Shown here: positions 32,943 through 43,300 of the stretch, piece by piece
Numbering within the stretch: position 1 is the first letter of the stretch
How the letters are laid out: every line of letters begins with the position of its first letter
Origin: Pedobacter psychrophilus
Lineage (GTDB): Bacteria > Bacteroidota > Bacteroidia > Sphingobacteriales > Sphingobacteriaceae
NCBI RefSeq assembly: GCF_001652725.1
Contig: NZ_LWHJ01000022.1
Location: forward strand, 558,001 to 622,000
Direction: 5' to 3'
DNA length: 64,000 nucleotides
Translations under genes and position numbers: made by a program
The notes under the pieces: model-generated
Told to the model about the DNA's origin: nothing
Databases searched by the model: none
The model's input: the letters and a program-made list of their open reading frames with translations, nothing else

Positions 32943-33428
32943 ATGATTATAGTTAATAAATATGAAGAGCCTTTAGCTCATCAGCTCATACAAGTAACTA
33001 AAAAATATTTAGGCGAATTTGCACAGCAATCAAAACATATTTCATTAGAAAGGTATCATTATACACTTTTATTGATCCATGAAAATAATGAATTGCTCAC
33101 ACAAAAAGATTTAGCCGATTTATTACAGGTTGATAAATCATTCATGGTAAACATGATTGATTATTTAGAAAAAAACGGATTTGTAAATAGATTGACAAAT
33201 AATAAAGACAGAAGACAACATTTAATTAGACTTACTGATAAAGCGAAAAATATTTTGTTACCTATTAATAATATTTTTAGTGCTATTAATAAAGAAGCTT
33301 TAAATGGTTTACCTCAGGATAAAATTGACTGTTTTTATGAAGTTCTAAACACTTTACAACAAAACCTAAGTGGTGCAAATATCAACGACATTACATTAAA
33401 TTATAAAAATTTGAAATCTGATATATGA
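32943..33428 (+). CDS. MarR family transcriptional regulator of the RND operon
   Basis: A 161-residue winged-helix regulator. The helix-turn-helix and wing are LTQKDLADLLQVDKSFMVNM, then IDYLEKNGFVNRLTNNKDRR and QHLIRLTDKAK, the last two with the typical wing arginines. A C-terminal dimer helix is present. The ATG at 32943 is preferred over a GTG at 32937, which overlaps the -7 element. The gene overlaps the adaptor gene by 4 nt (ATGA). The perfect palindrome upstream suggests autorepression, relieved by a ligand that the pump probably exports. Confidence 0.88.
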   Translation: MIIVNKYEEPLAHQLIQVTKKYLGEFAQQSKHISLERYHYTLLLIHENNELLTQKDLADLLQVDKSFMVNMIDYLEKNGFVNRLTNNKDRRQHLIRLTDKAKNILLPINNIFSAINKEALNGLPQDKIDCFYEVLNTLQQNLSGANINDITLNYKNLKSDI

Positions 33429-34498
33429 AACTGAAACATATAATTTACATAATTATAGCTTTATTACTTTGTTATTTGGTCTATAATAGAATCACAAAAA
33501 GTAGTTCGTCTAAAGGCGCTGAGGGTAAAGGAGTCAAGTCTGGTGCAGACCAAGCTATTTCTGTAAAAGGAATGATTGTTAAAACCCAAACATTTACTAA
33601 TGATATTGCCGTTTCGGGAAGTATAGATGCTAATGAGCAAGTGCAAATAAGAAGTGAAGTTTCTGGCTTGGTAAGAAAAATAAACTTCAGCGAAGGAAGC
33701 AATGTAAGTAAAGGCAGTTTATTGATTAAGATTGATGATAGTGAGTTGCAGGCACAATTGGTGCAAGCCTTAACTAAAGAGAAATTAGCAAGCGAAACAG
33801 AAAATAGGGCTCAAAAATTATTAAAAGCAGAAGCTATTAGTCAGGAAGAGTATGACGCTACTTTAGCAGAGTTTAAATCTTTAAAAGCACAAAGTCAGTT
33901 AATAAGGGCTCAACTTGCAAGAACAGAAATTAGAGCGCCTTTTTCTGGAAAAATAGGATTAAGAAATATATCTGATGGTGCTTACATAACGCCAACAACA
34001 GAAATCACAAATTTAGTATCTATCAACCCTATTAAAATTACTTTTTCTGTTCCTGAAAAATATGCGCAAAGAGTACAAGTAGGTGCCGCTATAACTTTTA
34101 CGGTAGCAGGTAACAGTAAAAAATACACCGCCAAGGTTTATGCAAAAGAACCCGGAATTTCAGTAGATACAAGATCTTTAGTGATTAGGGCTAAAGCCGA
34201 TAATAATGGAGATTTATTACCTGGCACTTTCGCTAACATAAATCTTCCTCTAGAAGAAATAAAGGATGCAATATTAATTCCTTCAGAGGCTGTTATCCCA
34301 ATATTAAAGGGTAAGCAAATTTATCTTAGTAAAGACGGAAAGGCAAAAACAATTGTAGTAAATTCTGATATAAGAACCGACCAGGACATCCTTGTTACAG
34401 ACGGACTTTCAGTTGGCGATACTGTTATCATATCTGGAATTATGGCCCTTAAAGAAGGTGCAAAAGTTAAAGTAAATATTTTAAAATCTAAAAATTAG
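33425..34498 (+). CDS. RND efflux periplasmic adaptor (membrane fusion protein)
   Basis: A 357-residue HlyD/AcrA-type adaptor anchored by an N-terminal hydrophobic segment (residues about 5-22) instead of a lipobox. In order it has a lipoyl half (VRKINFSEGSNVSKGSLLIKI), a short coiled hairpin (residues about 105-155), the second lipoyl half (ARTEIRAPFSGKIGLRNIS), a beta-barrel domain (ITFSVPEKYAQRV) and a membrane-proximal domain (AILIPSEAVIP). It links the RND pump to the outer-membrane channel. It overlaps the MarR gene by 4 nt, and the pump follows after 2 nt. Confidence 0.92.
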   Translation: MKLKHIIYIIIALLLCYLVYNRITKSSSSKGAEGKGVKSGADQAISVKGMIVKTQTFTNDIAVSGSIDANEQVQIRSEVSGLVRKINFSEGSNVSKGSLLIKIDDSELQAQLVQALTKEKLASETENRAQKLLKAEAISQEEYDATLAEFKSLKAQSQLIRAQLARTEIRAPFSGKIGLRNISDGAYITPTTEITNLVSINPIKITFSVPEKYAQRVQVGAAITFTVAGNSKKYTAKVYAKEPGISVDTRSLVIRAKADNNGDLLPGTFANINLPLEEIKDAILIPSEAVIPILKGKQIYLSKDGKAKTIVVNSDIRTDQDILVTDGLSVGDTVIISGIMALKEGAKVKVNILKSKN

Positions 34499-34500
34499 GA

Positions 34501-37500
34501 TTGATGAGTATATCTACCATTAGCATCAAAAGACCTGTTTTAGCCATAGTTATCAATTTAATTTTATTATTATTTGGAATTATTGGCTACACTTTCTTAG
34601 GTATTCGAGAATATCCATCAATTGACCCTACTGTTGTTTCAGTACGTACAAGTTATCCTGGAGCAAACTCTGATATTGTTGAATCTCAAATTACAGAACC
34701 TTTAGAAAAGTATATCAATCAAATAGATGGTATAAAAAATATTTCATCTTCTAGTAACCAAGGCTCTAGCTCTATTAACATCGAGTTTGAATTGGGTAAA
34801 AATTTAGAAGAAGCAGCAAATGATGTGAGGGATAAAGTTTCTCAAGCATCAAGGACATTGCCAAAAGATATTGATGGATTGCCAGTTGTTTCTAAAGCCG
34901 ATGCAAACTCCGAGTCTATAATTTCTATGACTATCCAAAGCGATAAAAGAAGCATTTTGGAAGTAAGTGATTATGCCGAAAATGTTATCTCACAAAGATT
35001 GCAAACCATTCCTGGAGTTTCTGCAGTGCAAATTTGGGGAGAAAAAAGATTTGCCATGCGTTTGTGGTTAGATCCAGATAAACTTGCATCATATAAATTA
35101 ACTCCATTAGATATTAGAGATGCTCTTGTTGAGCAAAATGTAGAATTACCATCAGGAAAAATATCAGGAACTAAAACAGAATTAACAGTTAATACTGCGG
35201 GAAATTTATCCACTGTTGATCAGTTTAATAATTTGATCATAAAAAATGATGGTACAAATATTATAAGATTAAAAGATATTGGTTATGCCGATTTAGGCCC
35301 GGAAAATGAAGAAACTGCCTTAAGATCAGAAGGTAATCCGATGGTGGCTACTGCAATTGTACCACAACCAGGCGCAAATTATTTAGAGATTGCTAAAGAG
35401 TTTTACAAAAGATATGAAGCCTTAAAAAAGGAACTCCCAGCAGATTATAAATTGAATATCGTATTAGATAATACGGTATTTATCAAAAAATCAGTTACAG
35501 AGGTTGCTGAAACATTAGGAATCTCTATCTTATTGGTAATCATAATTATATATCTCTTTTTCAGAGATTGGAGCATCGCTTTTAGACCTTTAATTGACAT
35601 TCCTGTTTCTTTGGTGGCTACGTTTTTCATCATGTATTTATTAGGTTTTTCAGTCAATGTGTTAACCTTATTGGCCATAGTTTTAGCAACAGGTTTAGTG
35701 GTTGATGATGGAATTGTAGTTACGGAAAACATCTATAAAAAAGTGGAAGAAGGGATGTCCCCTTTTGAAGCAGCCATTAAGGGTGCAAATGAAATATTCT
35801 TTGCGGTGATATCTATATCCATTACGTTAGCAGCAGTTTTTTTACCAGTTATTTTCTTAGAAGGCTTTGTGGGAAGGTTATTTAGGGAATTTGGGATCGT
35901 AATTGGTGCAGCGGTTTTAATTTCGGCATTTGTTTCTTTAACGCTTACGCCGATGTTGAATGCTTACTTGATGAAGAACACTAAAAAATCTAAGTTTTAT
36001 GATAAAACTGAACCATTTTTTGTAAAAATGAATCAAAGCTATCACGAGTCTTTAGAATCGTTTCTTAAAAGAAGGTGGTTGGCATTTCCAATTGTAGTGA
36101 TATGTGTTGGTTTAATATTTCTTTTCTGGAATTTGTTGCCTAAAGAAACGGCACCTTTAGATGACAGAAGTGTACTGTCCTTAAATGTAACTGCACCAGA
36201 AGGTGCATCGTTCCAATACACCGATGATTACATTTCTAACGTTGGAGATTTAATCAGAGATTCTGTTCCTGAAGTGATTGCAAGTCTTTCTTTAACTGCT
36301 CCAGGTTATTCTGGTTCCGGCGCTGCAAACACAGGTTTTTATCGATTAAGATTATCAGACGCAGGTGATAGAGTAAGATCTCAAGATGAAATAGCAAATA
36401 GCTTAACACGTGAATTGAAAAAAATGAATGAGGCAAAAGGCTTCGTATTGCAACAACCCACAATTGCAGTGGGGCGTACTAGAGGATTACCCGTTCAATT
36501 TATTATACAAGCACCAAATTTTGAAAAATTAAGAGAGAAGGTTCCTCTCTTTATGGATGAAATTTCGAAAGATCCTACTTTTGCAAATACAGATGTTAAC
36601 CTAAAATTTAACAAACCAGAGCTCAATGTCACCATTGATAGAAATAAATCTCAGGATTTAGGAGTATCTATTTTGGATGTTGCTCAAACTTTGCAGCTTT
36701 CTTTAGCCGCTCAAAGGTTTGCTTATTTCACCATGAATGGTAACCAATATCAAGTAATTGGACAGTTTAATAAAGAAAAAAGAAATGATCCTTATGATTT
36801 AAGCTCCATTTTTGTAAGAAATGATGCAGGCTCTCTTATTCAATTAGACAATTTAGTAAAAGTAGAAGAGAGAAGTAGTCCGCCGCAATTATATAGAAAT
36901 AATCGTTTTTCTTCCGCAACAATTTCTGCCTCATTAACTGAGGGAAAAACCATTGGTGATGGTATTGAAGCTATGGAAAGAGCAAAAGCCAAAATTTTAG
37001 ATGATAGTTTTACAACGGATTTAGCAGGAGAATCTCGAGATTTTAGCGAGAGTAACTCTAATACTATTTTTGCTTTTGGTTTGGCTTTATTATTAGTCTA
37101 TTTAATATTAGCAGCACAATTTGAAAGTTTTATAGATCCGGTTATCATCATTATTACTGTACCCATGGCTGTTGCAGGAGCATTTTTATCTTTATGGCTA
37201 CTAGGGCAAAGCTGGAATATTTTTAGTCAGATAGGAACGATTATGTTAATTGGATTGGTAACAAAAAATGGAATTCTTATAGTAGAGTTTGCTAATCAAT
37301 TAAAGGAAAAGGGTATGCCCGTTGCGGAAGCAATCAGAGAAGCATCAGTATCTAGATTAAGACCCATTTTAATGACAAGTTTAGCCATAGCATTAGGCGC
37401 ACTACCAATTGCAATGGCATTTGGTGCAGCATCTAAAAGTAGGATGAGTATGGGAACCGTTATTATTGGTGGTACATTATTTTCTTTACTACTTACTTTA

Positions 37501-37602
37501 TTTGTAATACCATCGGTTTATTCTTATTGGTCTAAAGAATATAAAGAAAGTGAAGCTGCTAAGGCAGAAAAAGAATTAATAAAAGAAGGGGTGGAGGTTT
37601 AA
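34501..37602 (+). CDS. RND efflux transporter permease (HAE1/AcrB type)
   Basis: A 1033-residue inner-membrane proton antiporter. The start SISTISIKRPVLAIVINLIL and the two groups of transmembrane helices with large periplasmic loops are typical. The proton-relay Asp pair is in TLLAIVLATGLVVDDGIVVTE, and the second-half block GLVTKNGILIVEFANQL gives the lysine-containing helix. The hydrophobic-amphiphilic exporters expel drugs, detergents or metabolites. The start may be the second Met at 34504. It is the central gene of the operon marR-adaptor-permease-tolC. Confidence 0.94.
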   Translation: MMSISTISIKRPVLAIVINLILLLFGIIGYTFLGIREYPSIDPTVVSVRTSYPGANSDIVESQITEPLEKYINQIDGIKNISSSSNQGSSSINIEFELGKNLEEAANDVRDKVSQASRTLPKDIDGLPVVSKADANSESIISMTIQSDKRSILEVSDYAENVISQRLQTIPGVSAVQIWGEKRFAMRLWLDPDKLASYKLTPLDIRDALVEQNVELPSGKISGTKTELTVNTAGNLSTVDQFNNLIIKNDGTNIIRLKDIGYADLGPENEETALRSEGNPMVATAIVPQPGANYLEIAKEFYKRYEALKKELPADYKLNIVLDNTVFIKKSVTEVAETLGISILLVIIIIYLFFRDWSIAFRPLIDIPVSLVATFFIMYLLGFSVNVLTLLAIVLATGLVVDDGIVVTENIYKKVEEGMSPFEAAIKGANEIFFAVISISITLAAVFLPVIFLEGFVGRLFREFGIVIGAAVLISAFVSLTLTPMLNAYLMKNTKKSKFYDKTEPFFVKMNQSYHESLESFLKRRWLAFPIVVICVGLIFLFWNLLPKETAPLDDRSVLSLNVTAPEGASFQYTDDYISNVGDLIRDSVPEVIASLSLTAPGYSGSGAANTGFYRLRLSDAGDRVRSQDEIANSLTRELKKMNEAKGFVLQQPTIAVGRTRGLPVQFIIQAPNFEKLREKVPLFMDEISKDPTFANTDVNLKFNKPELNVTIDRNKSQDLGVSILDVAQTLQLSLAAQRFAYFTMNGNQYQVIGQFNKEKRNDPYDLSSIFVRNDAGSLIQLDNLVKVEERSSPPQLYRNNRFSSATISASLTEGKTIGDGIEAMERAKAKILDDSFTTDLAGESRDFSESNSNTIFAFGLALLLVYLILAAQFESFIDPVIIIITVPMAVAGAFLSLWLLGQSWNIFSQIGTIMLIGLVTKNGILIVEFANQLKEKGMPVAEAIREASVSRLRPILMTSLAIALGALPIAMAFGAASKSRMSMGTVIIGGTLFSLLLTLFVIPSVYSYWSKEYKESEAAKAEKELIKEGVEV

Positions 37603-37604
37603 TC

Positions 37605-38915
37605 ATGAATAATTATCTTAAATACTTTTTAATCCTATTCTTAATTTCATCGTTGGGTGTGGATGCTCAGGAGAAATTGAGTCTGCAACAGGCCATAACA
37701 ATTGCTCTTGAAAATAACTACAGTATAAAAATTAGTAAAACTCAAAAAGAGATCAGTACTAATGATGTAAGCTTTGGTAACGCAGGAATTTTACCTTCTG
37801 TAACTGGAGATTTAATTCAAAATAATAATATTCAAACCAGTACGGTTGATTTAGCATCTGGAGATACAAGAAATGCAAATAATGCAAAGTCAAATAATCT
37901 TAGTTACGGAGTAGGTTTAAATTGGAGGGTTTTTGATGGTTTTACGATGTTTGCAAATTATGATCGTTTAAAAGAACTTGAAAAACTTGGTGAACTTAAC
38001 GCACAACTTGTAGTGCAAACTACGATAGCTAATGTGATTGATACTTATTATAATCTAATTAGTCAATATAAACAATTAGAATCTACCAAAACTGCTTTAG
38101 AAGTATCTCAGGTAAGATTGAAAAATGCAAATAGCAGATATACTTTAGGCAGAGGTTCAAAATTAGAACTATTAGCAGCAAAAGTTGATTTGAATACTGA
38201 TACTACCCTGCTTTTGCGTCAACAAGATTTAATCAAAAATATTAAAGTAGAATTAAATCAGCTTTTAGCTAGAGATTTGAATATAGATTTTGATATTGAA
38301 AAGCAAATTGAGATTGATAAATCTCTAGTGTATGAAAATTTGAAACCAATGGTTGATACCAATAGCCCGGATGTTCAAACTGCAAATGTTAATCAAAAAA
38401 TTGTAGAATTATACATCAGACAAATAAAAGGAGCTCGATATCCTACATTAGCATTAACCTCTGGATATAATTTCTCAAAAAATACTTCTCCTCCAACTAG
38501 TTTCTCATTAAGATCAAATACCAGGGGATTTAATTATGGTTTAACAGCATCAATAAATATTTTTAATGGTTTTCAGCAAGGGAGATTAGAAAAAAACGCA
38601 AAACTAGAATTGCAAAATGCCAATTATGATTTAGAAAGAATTAAGCAAGATGTAAATGCAAGTTTGTTAACAGCTTATCAAAACTATCAAACAAATCTAA
38701 AATTATTGATGTTAGAAGAGTCTAATATTGATGTTGCAAAAGAAAATTTAGACATCACACTAGAGAAGTATAGACTAGGCAGTATTGTTCCCTTAGAATT
38801 AAGAGAGGCGCAAAGAAATTATATTGACGCCAATGCCAGATATGCCAATGCACTTTATAAAACTAAAATCTCTGAAGTTAGTATAAAAGAATTAACAGGT
38901 ACTTTAAGCTTTTAG
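37605..38915 (+). CDS. TolC family outer-membrane efflux protein
   Basis: A 436-residue outer-membrane protein. A signal peptide (residues 1-21, ending GVDA) precedes QEKLSLQQAITIALENNYSI, the typical TolC N-terminus. Two repeats of long coiled helices follow, for example QVRLKNANSRYTLGRGSKLE and the related NLDITLEKYRLGSIVPLELR in the second half. It follows the permease gene after 2 nt and forms the outer-membrane exit of the pump. Trimer formation is inferred from the family. Confidence 0.93.
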   Translation: MNNYLKYFLILFLISSLGVDAQEKLSLQQAITIALENNYSIKISKTQKEISTNDVSFGNAGILPSVTGDLIQNNNIQTSTVDLASGDTRNANNAKSNNLSYGVGLNWRVFDGFTMFANYDRLKELEKLGELNAQLVVQTTIANVIDTYYNLISQYKQLESTKTALEVSQVRLKNANSRYTLGRGSKLELLAAKVDLNTDTTLLLRQQDLIKNIKVELNQLLARDLNIDFDIEKQIEIDKSLVYENLKPMVDTNSPDVQTANVNQKIVELYIRQIKGARYPTLALTSGYNFSKNTSPPTSFSLRSNTRGFNYGLTASINIFNGFQQGRLEKNAKLELQNANYDLERIKQDVNASLLTAYQNYQTNLKLLMLEESNIDVAKENLDITLEKYRLGSIVPLELREAQRNYIDANARYANALYKTKISEVSIKELTGTLSF

Positions 38916-38945
38916 CTATGTAAAATTATTTTTACAATCTTTTTA

Positions 38946-38953
38946 TATATTTG
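38946..38953 (+). promoter_or_regulatory. -7 element before the response regulator gene
   Basis: TATATTTG matches TAnnTTTG, 21 nt before the ATG at 38975. It suggests that the two-gene unit after the tolC gene has its own promoter. No -33 element is evident. Confidence 0.4.
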
Positions 38954-38974
38954 TTTAAAGTATAGATAATCAGG

Positions 38975-39367
38975 ATGCAATCATTCAAATACAAAAAGGC
39001 ACTTTTAATTGATGATAATTTCATTGATAATATGATTAATGAAAAAATTTTAAAAGCTAATAATTTTGCTGAGGAAATTGTTATTAAGTTATCTTGTGAA
39101 ACTGCTATAAGTTATCTTCAACAACTGGAAAAAAATAACGAGGAGTTACCTGAGGTTATTTTTTTAGATATTAGAATGCCTGTTAAAACAGGATTTGATT
39201 TTCTTGTAGAATTTCAAGACCTTCAATCTTTTAATAAGGAGGCCATAAAAATTGTTATGCTTTCATCTTCCTTAGATCCTACAGACCATAAAAAAGTAAT
39301 AGAATTTAATAACGTTACTGATTTTTTGGGTAAACCCTTAACTACCGCTTTGATAAAATCAATTTAA
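38975..39367 (+). CDS. Single-domain response regulator
   Basis: A 130-residue receiver domain without output domain. The acidic pocket is LLIDDNFIDN and the phosphorylated Asp is in VIFLDIRMPVKTG, followed by the Ser switch in VMLSSSLDP and the Lys in DFLGKPLT. The start MQSFKYKKA is the only good one. No kinase gene is adjacent. The stop overlaps the start of the next gene by one base (TAATG), so translation is coupled. Confidence 0.9.
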   Translation: MQSFKYKKALLIDDNFIDNMINEKILKANNFAEEIVIKLSCETAISYLQQLEKNNEELPEVIFLDIRMPVKTGFDFLVEFQDLQSFNKEAIKIVMLSSSLDPTDHKKVIEFNNVTDFLGKPLTTALIKSI

Positions 39368-40218
39368 TGTTACTTGTAGCGGATGGCGGATCTTCAAAAA
39401 CCGATTGGATTTTATTACACGAAGATCAATCAATAGAAAAATTTCATACAGGTGGATTAAATCCTTTTTTCACTTCAGAAAAAGAAATCGTTAAAAGTTT
39501 GCATCATTTTGCTCCTTTTAAAATTATCGCGGATAAAATATCAGAATTACACTTTTTTGGTGCAGGTTGCAATAGTCCAGATAGGAGAGAAGTAATCTCT
39601 AATGCGCTTACAGTTTTATTTAAAAATGCATTTATAAGTGTAGAAAGCGATACGCTAGGCTCTGCAATTGCCTCTTGTAAAAATAAGCCGGGTTTCAGCT
39701 GTGTTTTAGGAACAGAATCTAATATCTCCTTTTATGATGGTGAAAATGTGTTTCCAAGTAATTTAGGATTAGGATATATTTTAGGAGAGGAAGGTTCTGG
39801 AACTTATTTCGGCAAAATATTAATTACAGATTTTTTATATGAAAATGCCCCACAAGAAATTTTAGTGTCATTTGAAGAGACTTATAAACTAAATAAAGAA
39901 GTTGTAATTAAAAATTTATATCAAAAACCTTTTCCAAATTATTTTATTGCTTCTTTTACTAATTTCATGAGTAATCACCTAGATCATCCTTATATCCAAA
40001 ATTTACTAAAAAAAGGATTTGATGATTTTATAATCACTCATATAAAATCATACCCAAATTATAAAGATTATTATGCTCATTTTGTGGGATCTATAGCTTA
40101 TCATTTTAAAGATGCTTTAAAACAACGTTGCCAAATTCATCAAGTAAATGTTGGCAATATCTTAGAAAAACCAATTGATGAACTTTTTGCCTGGATTAAA
40201 AACAGAGAAGAATTATAA
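39367..40218 (+). CDS. BadF/BcrD-type ATPase, N-acetylglucosamine kinase-like
   Basis: A 283-residue sugar-kinase-fold protein (ASKHA superfamily). The phosphate-1 motif is LLVADGGSSKTDWILL, followed by FFGAGCNSPDRR, the phosphate-2 region CVLGTESNISFYDG and LGYILGEEGSGTYFGK. The family includes N-acetylglucosamine kinases, which recycle cell-wall sugars. It is coupled to the response regulator gene by a one-base overlap, an association I cannot explain. The substrate is inferred. Confidence 0.82.
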   Translation: MLLVADGGSSKTDWILLHEDQSIEKFHTGGLNPFFTSEKEIVKSLHHFAPFKIIADKISELHFFGAGCNSPDRREVISNALTVLFKNAFISVESDTLGSAIASCKNKPGFSCVLGTESNISFYDGENVFPSNLGLGYILGEEGSGTYFGKILITDFLYENAPQEILVSFEETYKLNKEVVIKNLYQKPFPNYFIASFTNFMSNHLDHPYIQNLLKKGFDDFIITHIKSYPNYKDYYAHFVGSIAYHFKDALKQRCQIHQVNVGNILEKPIDELFAWIKNREEL

Positions 40219-40325
40219 ATTTTAAGATTTATGTATTGTTTTCTGAATAAAAATTCTCATTTTTAATCTTGCTAAAAACCTAAATACTTAATTTTTAGTA
40301 AATTGATTAAGGTTAATTCTTAAAA

Positions 40326-43300
40326 ATGACTAAAAAGTATCTACTCGCCTATTTATTAGTATTCAGTTTTTCTTTTTCTTTTGCTCAAGAAGGGAATAAA
40401 TTAGTTAGCGAGATACAATTTCAAAAATTACAAATTCTTTCCTCTCAATTTAGAGAAACATCAGATGAAAATCGAAACAGGGCTTTTGCATTAGCAGCTA
40501 AAAATAATTGGGTAACTTTTAGGGTTCAAAAAGACGGTACAATTATTTCGTTACAAGGTGTTGACGATTTAGGTTTACCCTTGTATCTTAAGACTGAAAA
40601 TAATATTATAGCATCAGGCACAACAAGGACGAATAGTTTTTATGATGGAGGAAGCTTGGGATTAACATTAAATGGTTCTAGTGATAATTTAGTGGGAAAA
40701 ATTGGAATTTGGGATGGAGGAATAATTTTACCAGAACATCAGGAATTTCAAGGTGCTGACGGAAGTAGGATAGTTCAAATAGATAATCCAAATAATGGAA
40801 GTCAACATGCTACACATGTTGCCGGTACCATGATTGCTACAGGTATTAATCCAATTGCCAGAGGGATGGCATGGGGATTAAAAAAATTATATGCTTATGA
40901 TTTTAATTCGGATGTTTCAGAGATGACCACTGCAGCTTCTCAGAATATGATAATATCCAATCATTCTTATGGATATATTTCTGGATGGAATTATAATACT
41001 AGCACAAATCCGGCAAGGTGGGAATGGTATGGTGCACCTAATACAACAGAAGATTATAAATTTGGGTTTTACGATGACAGTGCAAGAGACTGGGATAAAA
41101 TTTGCTATAATGCACCCTACTATTTACCAATAAAATCTGCAGGTAATAATAGAAGCGAGAATGGCCCATCAGTTGGAACAGAATATTATGGATTTAATAC
41201 TGGCTCTAGCAATTTAGTAAATAAAGGTCCTAGGCCATCAAGTATCAGTAGTAATGATAGCTATGATATAGTTTCAACAACGGGTACTGCAAAAAATATT
41301 TTAACGGTTGGGGCCATTAATGGTCTCCCTTTTGGTTCAAATTCTACCAACGATATTAACATATCTTCATTTAGTAGTTGGGGTCCAACTGATGATGGAA
41401 GAATAAAACCGGATTTGGTTGCAGACGGAGTTCAGCTTACATCAACAAGTAACGAAAGTTCAAAAGCGTATGCAACACTTTCTGGTACGTCTATGTCATC
41501 GCCAAATATTAGTGGATCACTGATCTTATTGCAAGAATATTATTCTAAATTAAACAATGGGGCTTTTATGCGTTCTGCAAGTTTAAAAGGTTTAGCAATT
41601 GAAACTTCAGATGAGGCTGGAGTAACATTGGGTCCAGATTATATTTATGGATGGGGATTATTAAACGTTGAAAGAGCAGGTGAATTAATAAAGCTAAATG
41701 GAACCAAAAGTTTAATTGCAGAAAGGACTTTAACTCAAGGGGAGATTTATAATTTACAAGTCACTACCTCTGGCTATGGGCCTTTAAAAGTTACCATCTG
41801 TTGGACAGATCCTGAAGGAGCACCAGGAGTTACTGGTACATTAAATAGTCGTACGCCAAAATTGGTGAATGATTTAGATTTAAGAATTATTAAGGATGCC
41901 AACACATTTTTCCCTTGGAAATTAGACCCAAATAATCCCGCAAATGCAGCAGTTCAGACAGATAATATTGTTGACAATGTTGAACAGATTACAGTTCCAA
42001 ATTCAGTGCCTGGTCAAATTTATACTATTAGAATTTCTCATAAAGGTACACTAACCAAAGGTCCACAAGCTTATTCAATCATTGCATCGGGTATTGGCGG
42101 AAATGTTTATTGCATTTCTGCTCCAACAAATTCTACAGATTCAAGAATAGATAAGGTTGTGTTGAACACAATTAATAATACTTTGCCCAACACCTGCAGG
42201 ACATATTCTGATTTTAAATCAATTACAACCAGTTTAGAAGCAGGTAAAACTAATCCCTTTACAGTGAGTTTAGGTTCATGTGGAACAACTCAAAATAAAT
42301 TTGCTAAGATATTTATAGATTGGAATGGAGATGGGGATTTTGATGATTTAGGAGAAATTGCTGCAACATCAGGCTTAATTACTAGTAATTCAGATTTTTT
42401 AGGAACTATCACTGTTCCGACTAATGTAGTTATAAATAATACTACAGTAATAAGAATTGTAACCAGTGAAGTCAATAGCTCAGATTTAATTTTAGCTTGT
42501 GGCTCTTATACAAAAGGAGAAACTCAAGACTATACTATTAATTTTATAAAGCCGTCTAATGATGTTGGAATTATAGCTTTTAATAATTTCGAGGACAACA
42601 TTTGCGAAACGAATGGATTAAATTTTTCAGTGAAGATTAAGAATTTTGGCAATAATGTGATATCTAACATTCCAATAACCATTACATTGAGTAATAATAC
42701 TACTATTATAAAAACAATTACTCAAAATTATACGGGTATCATAAACCCCAATTTTGAGGCTGATTTGAAAATTAATGCTGATTTTGTAGTTGTAAAAGGT
42801 CAAACTTATTCAGCAAATGCAAAAACAGAATTAATTGGTGATGCAATTTCAAATAACAATGCTATTAGTAAGAGTTTTAGTGTAATTGTTCCTCAGGGAA
42901 TTAAAAATGCAATAATTGCAGAGTGCGACAATGCTAAAGGAAATTATCAACTTAGTGGAGAAGCAGATGGAAACATATTTTGGTATACAAATGCTAATGA
43001 TGCACTTCCAATAACAACAGGGAATATTTTAGTGAGTTCGCTTCCAGCTAATAATACACTATTTGCAGGTTTAAATGATTTCAAATCCTATTTTGGTGCT
43101 GCAAATAAAAAAGTTTATAGTGGTGGAAATTATTCAGGTAATTTTGGGCCAAAACCAATTTTTACTGTAAAATCTCCAATGGTTTTAGATAGTGCTTTAC
43201 TTTACGTAAGTCAAACAGGGCAACTTATTTTTACTGTTGAAACATCTAGTGGAGAAGTTTTAAGTTCGTCTACAGTAAATGTAACAAGAACTAAAACTAC

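Noticed and set aside
38915-38945. Terminator after the tolC gene (GTAAAATTATTTTTAC)
   Set aside because: The stem is all A-T except one pair, with a three-base loop. It is too weak to call.
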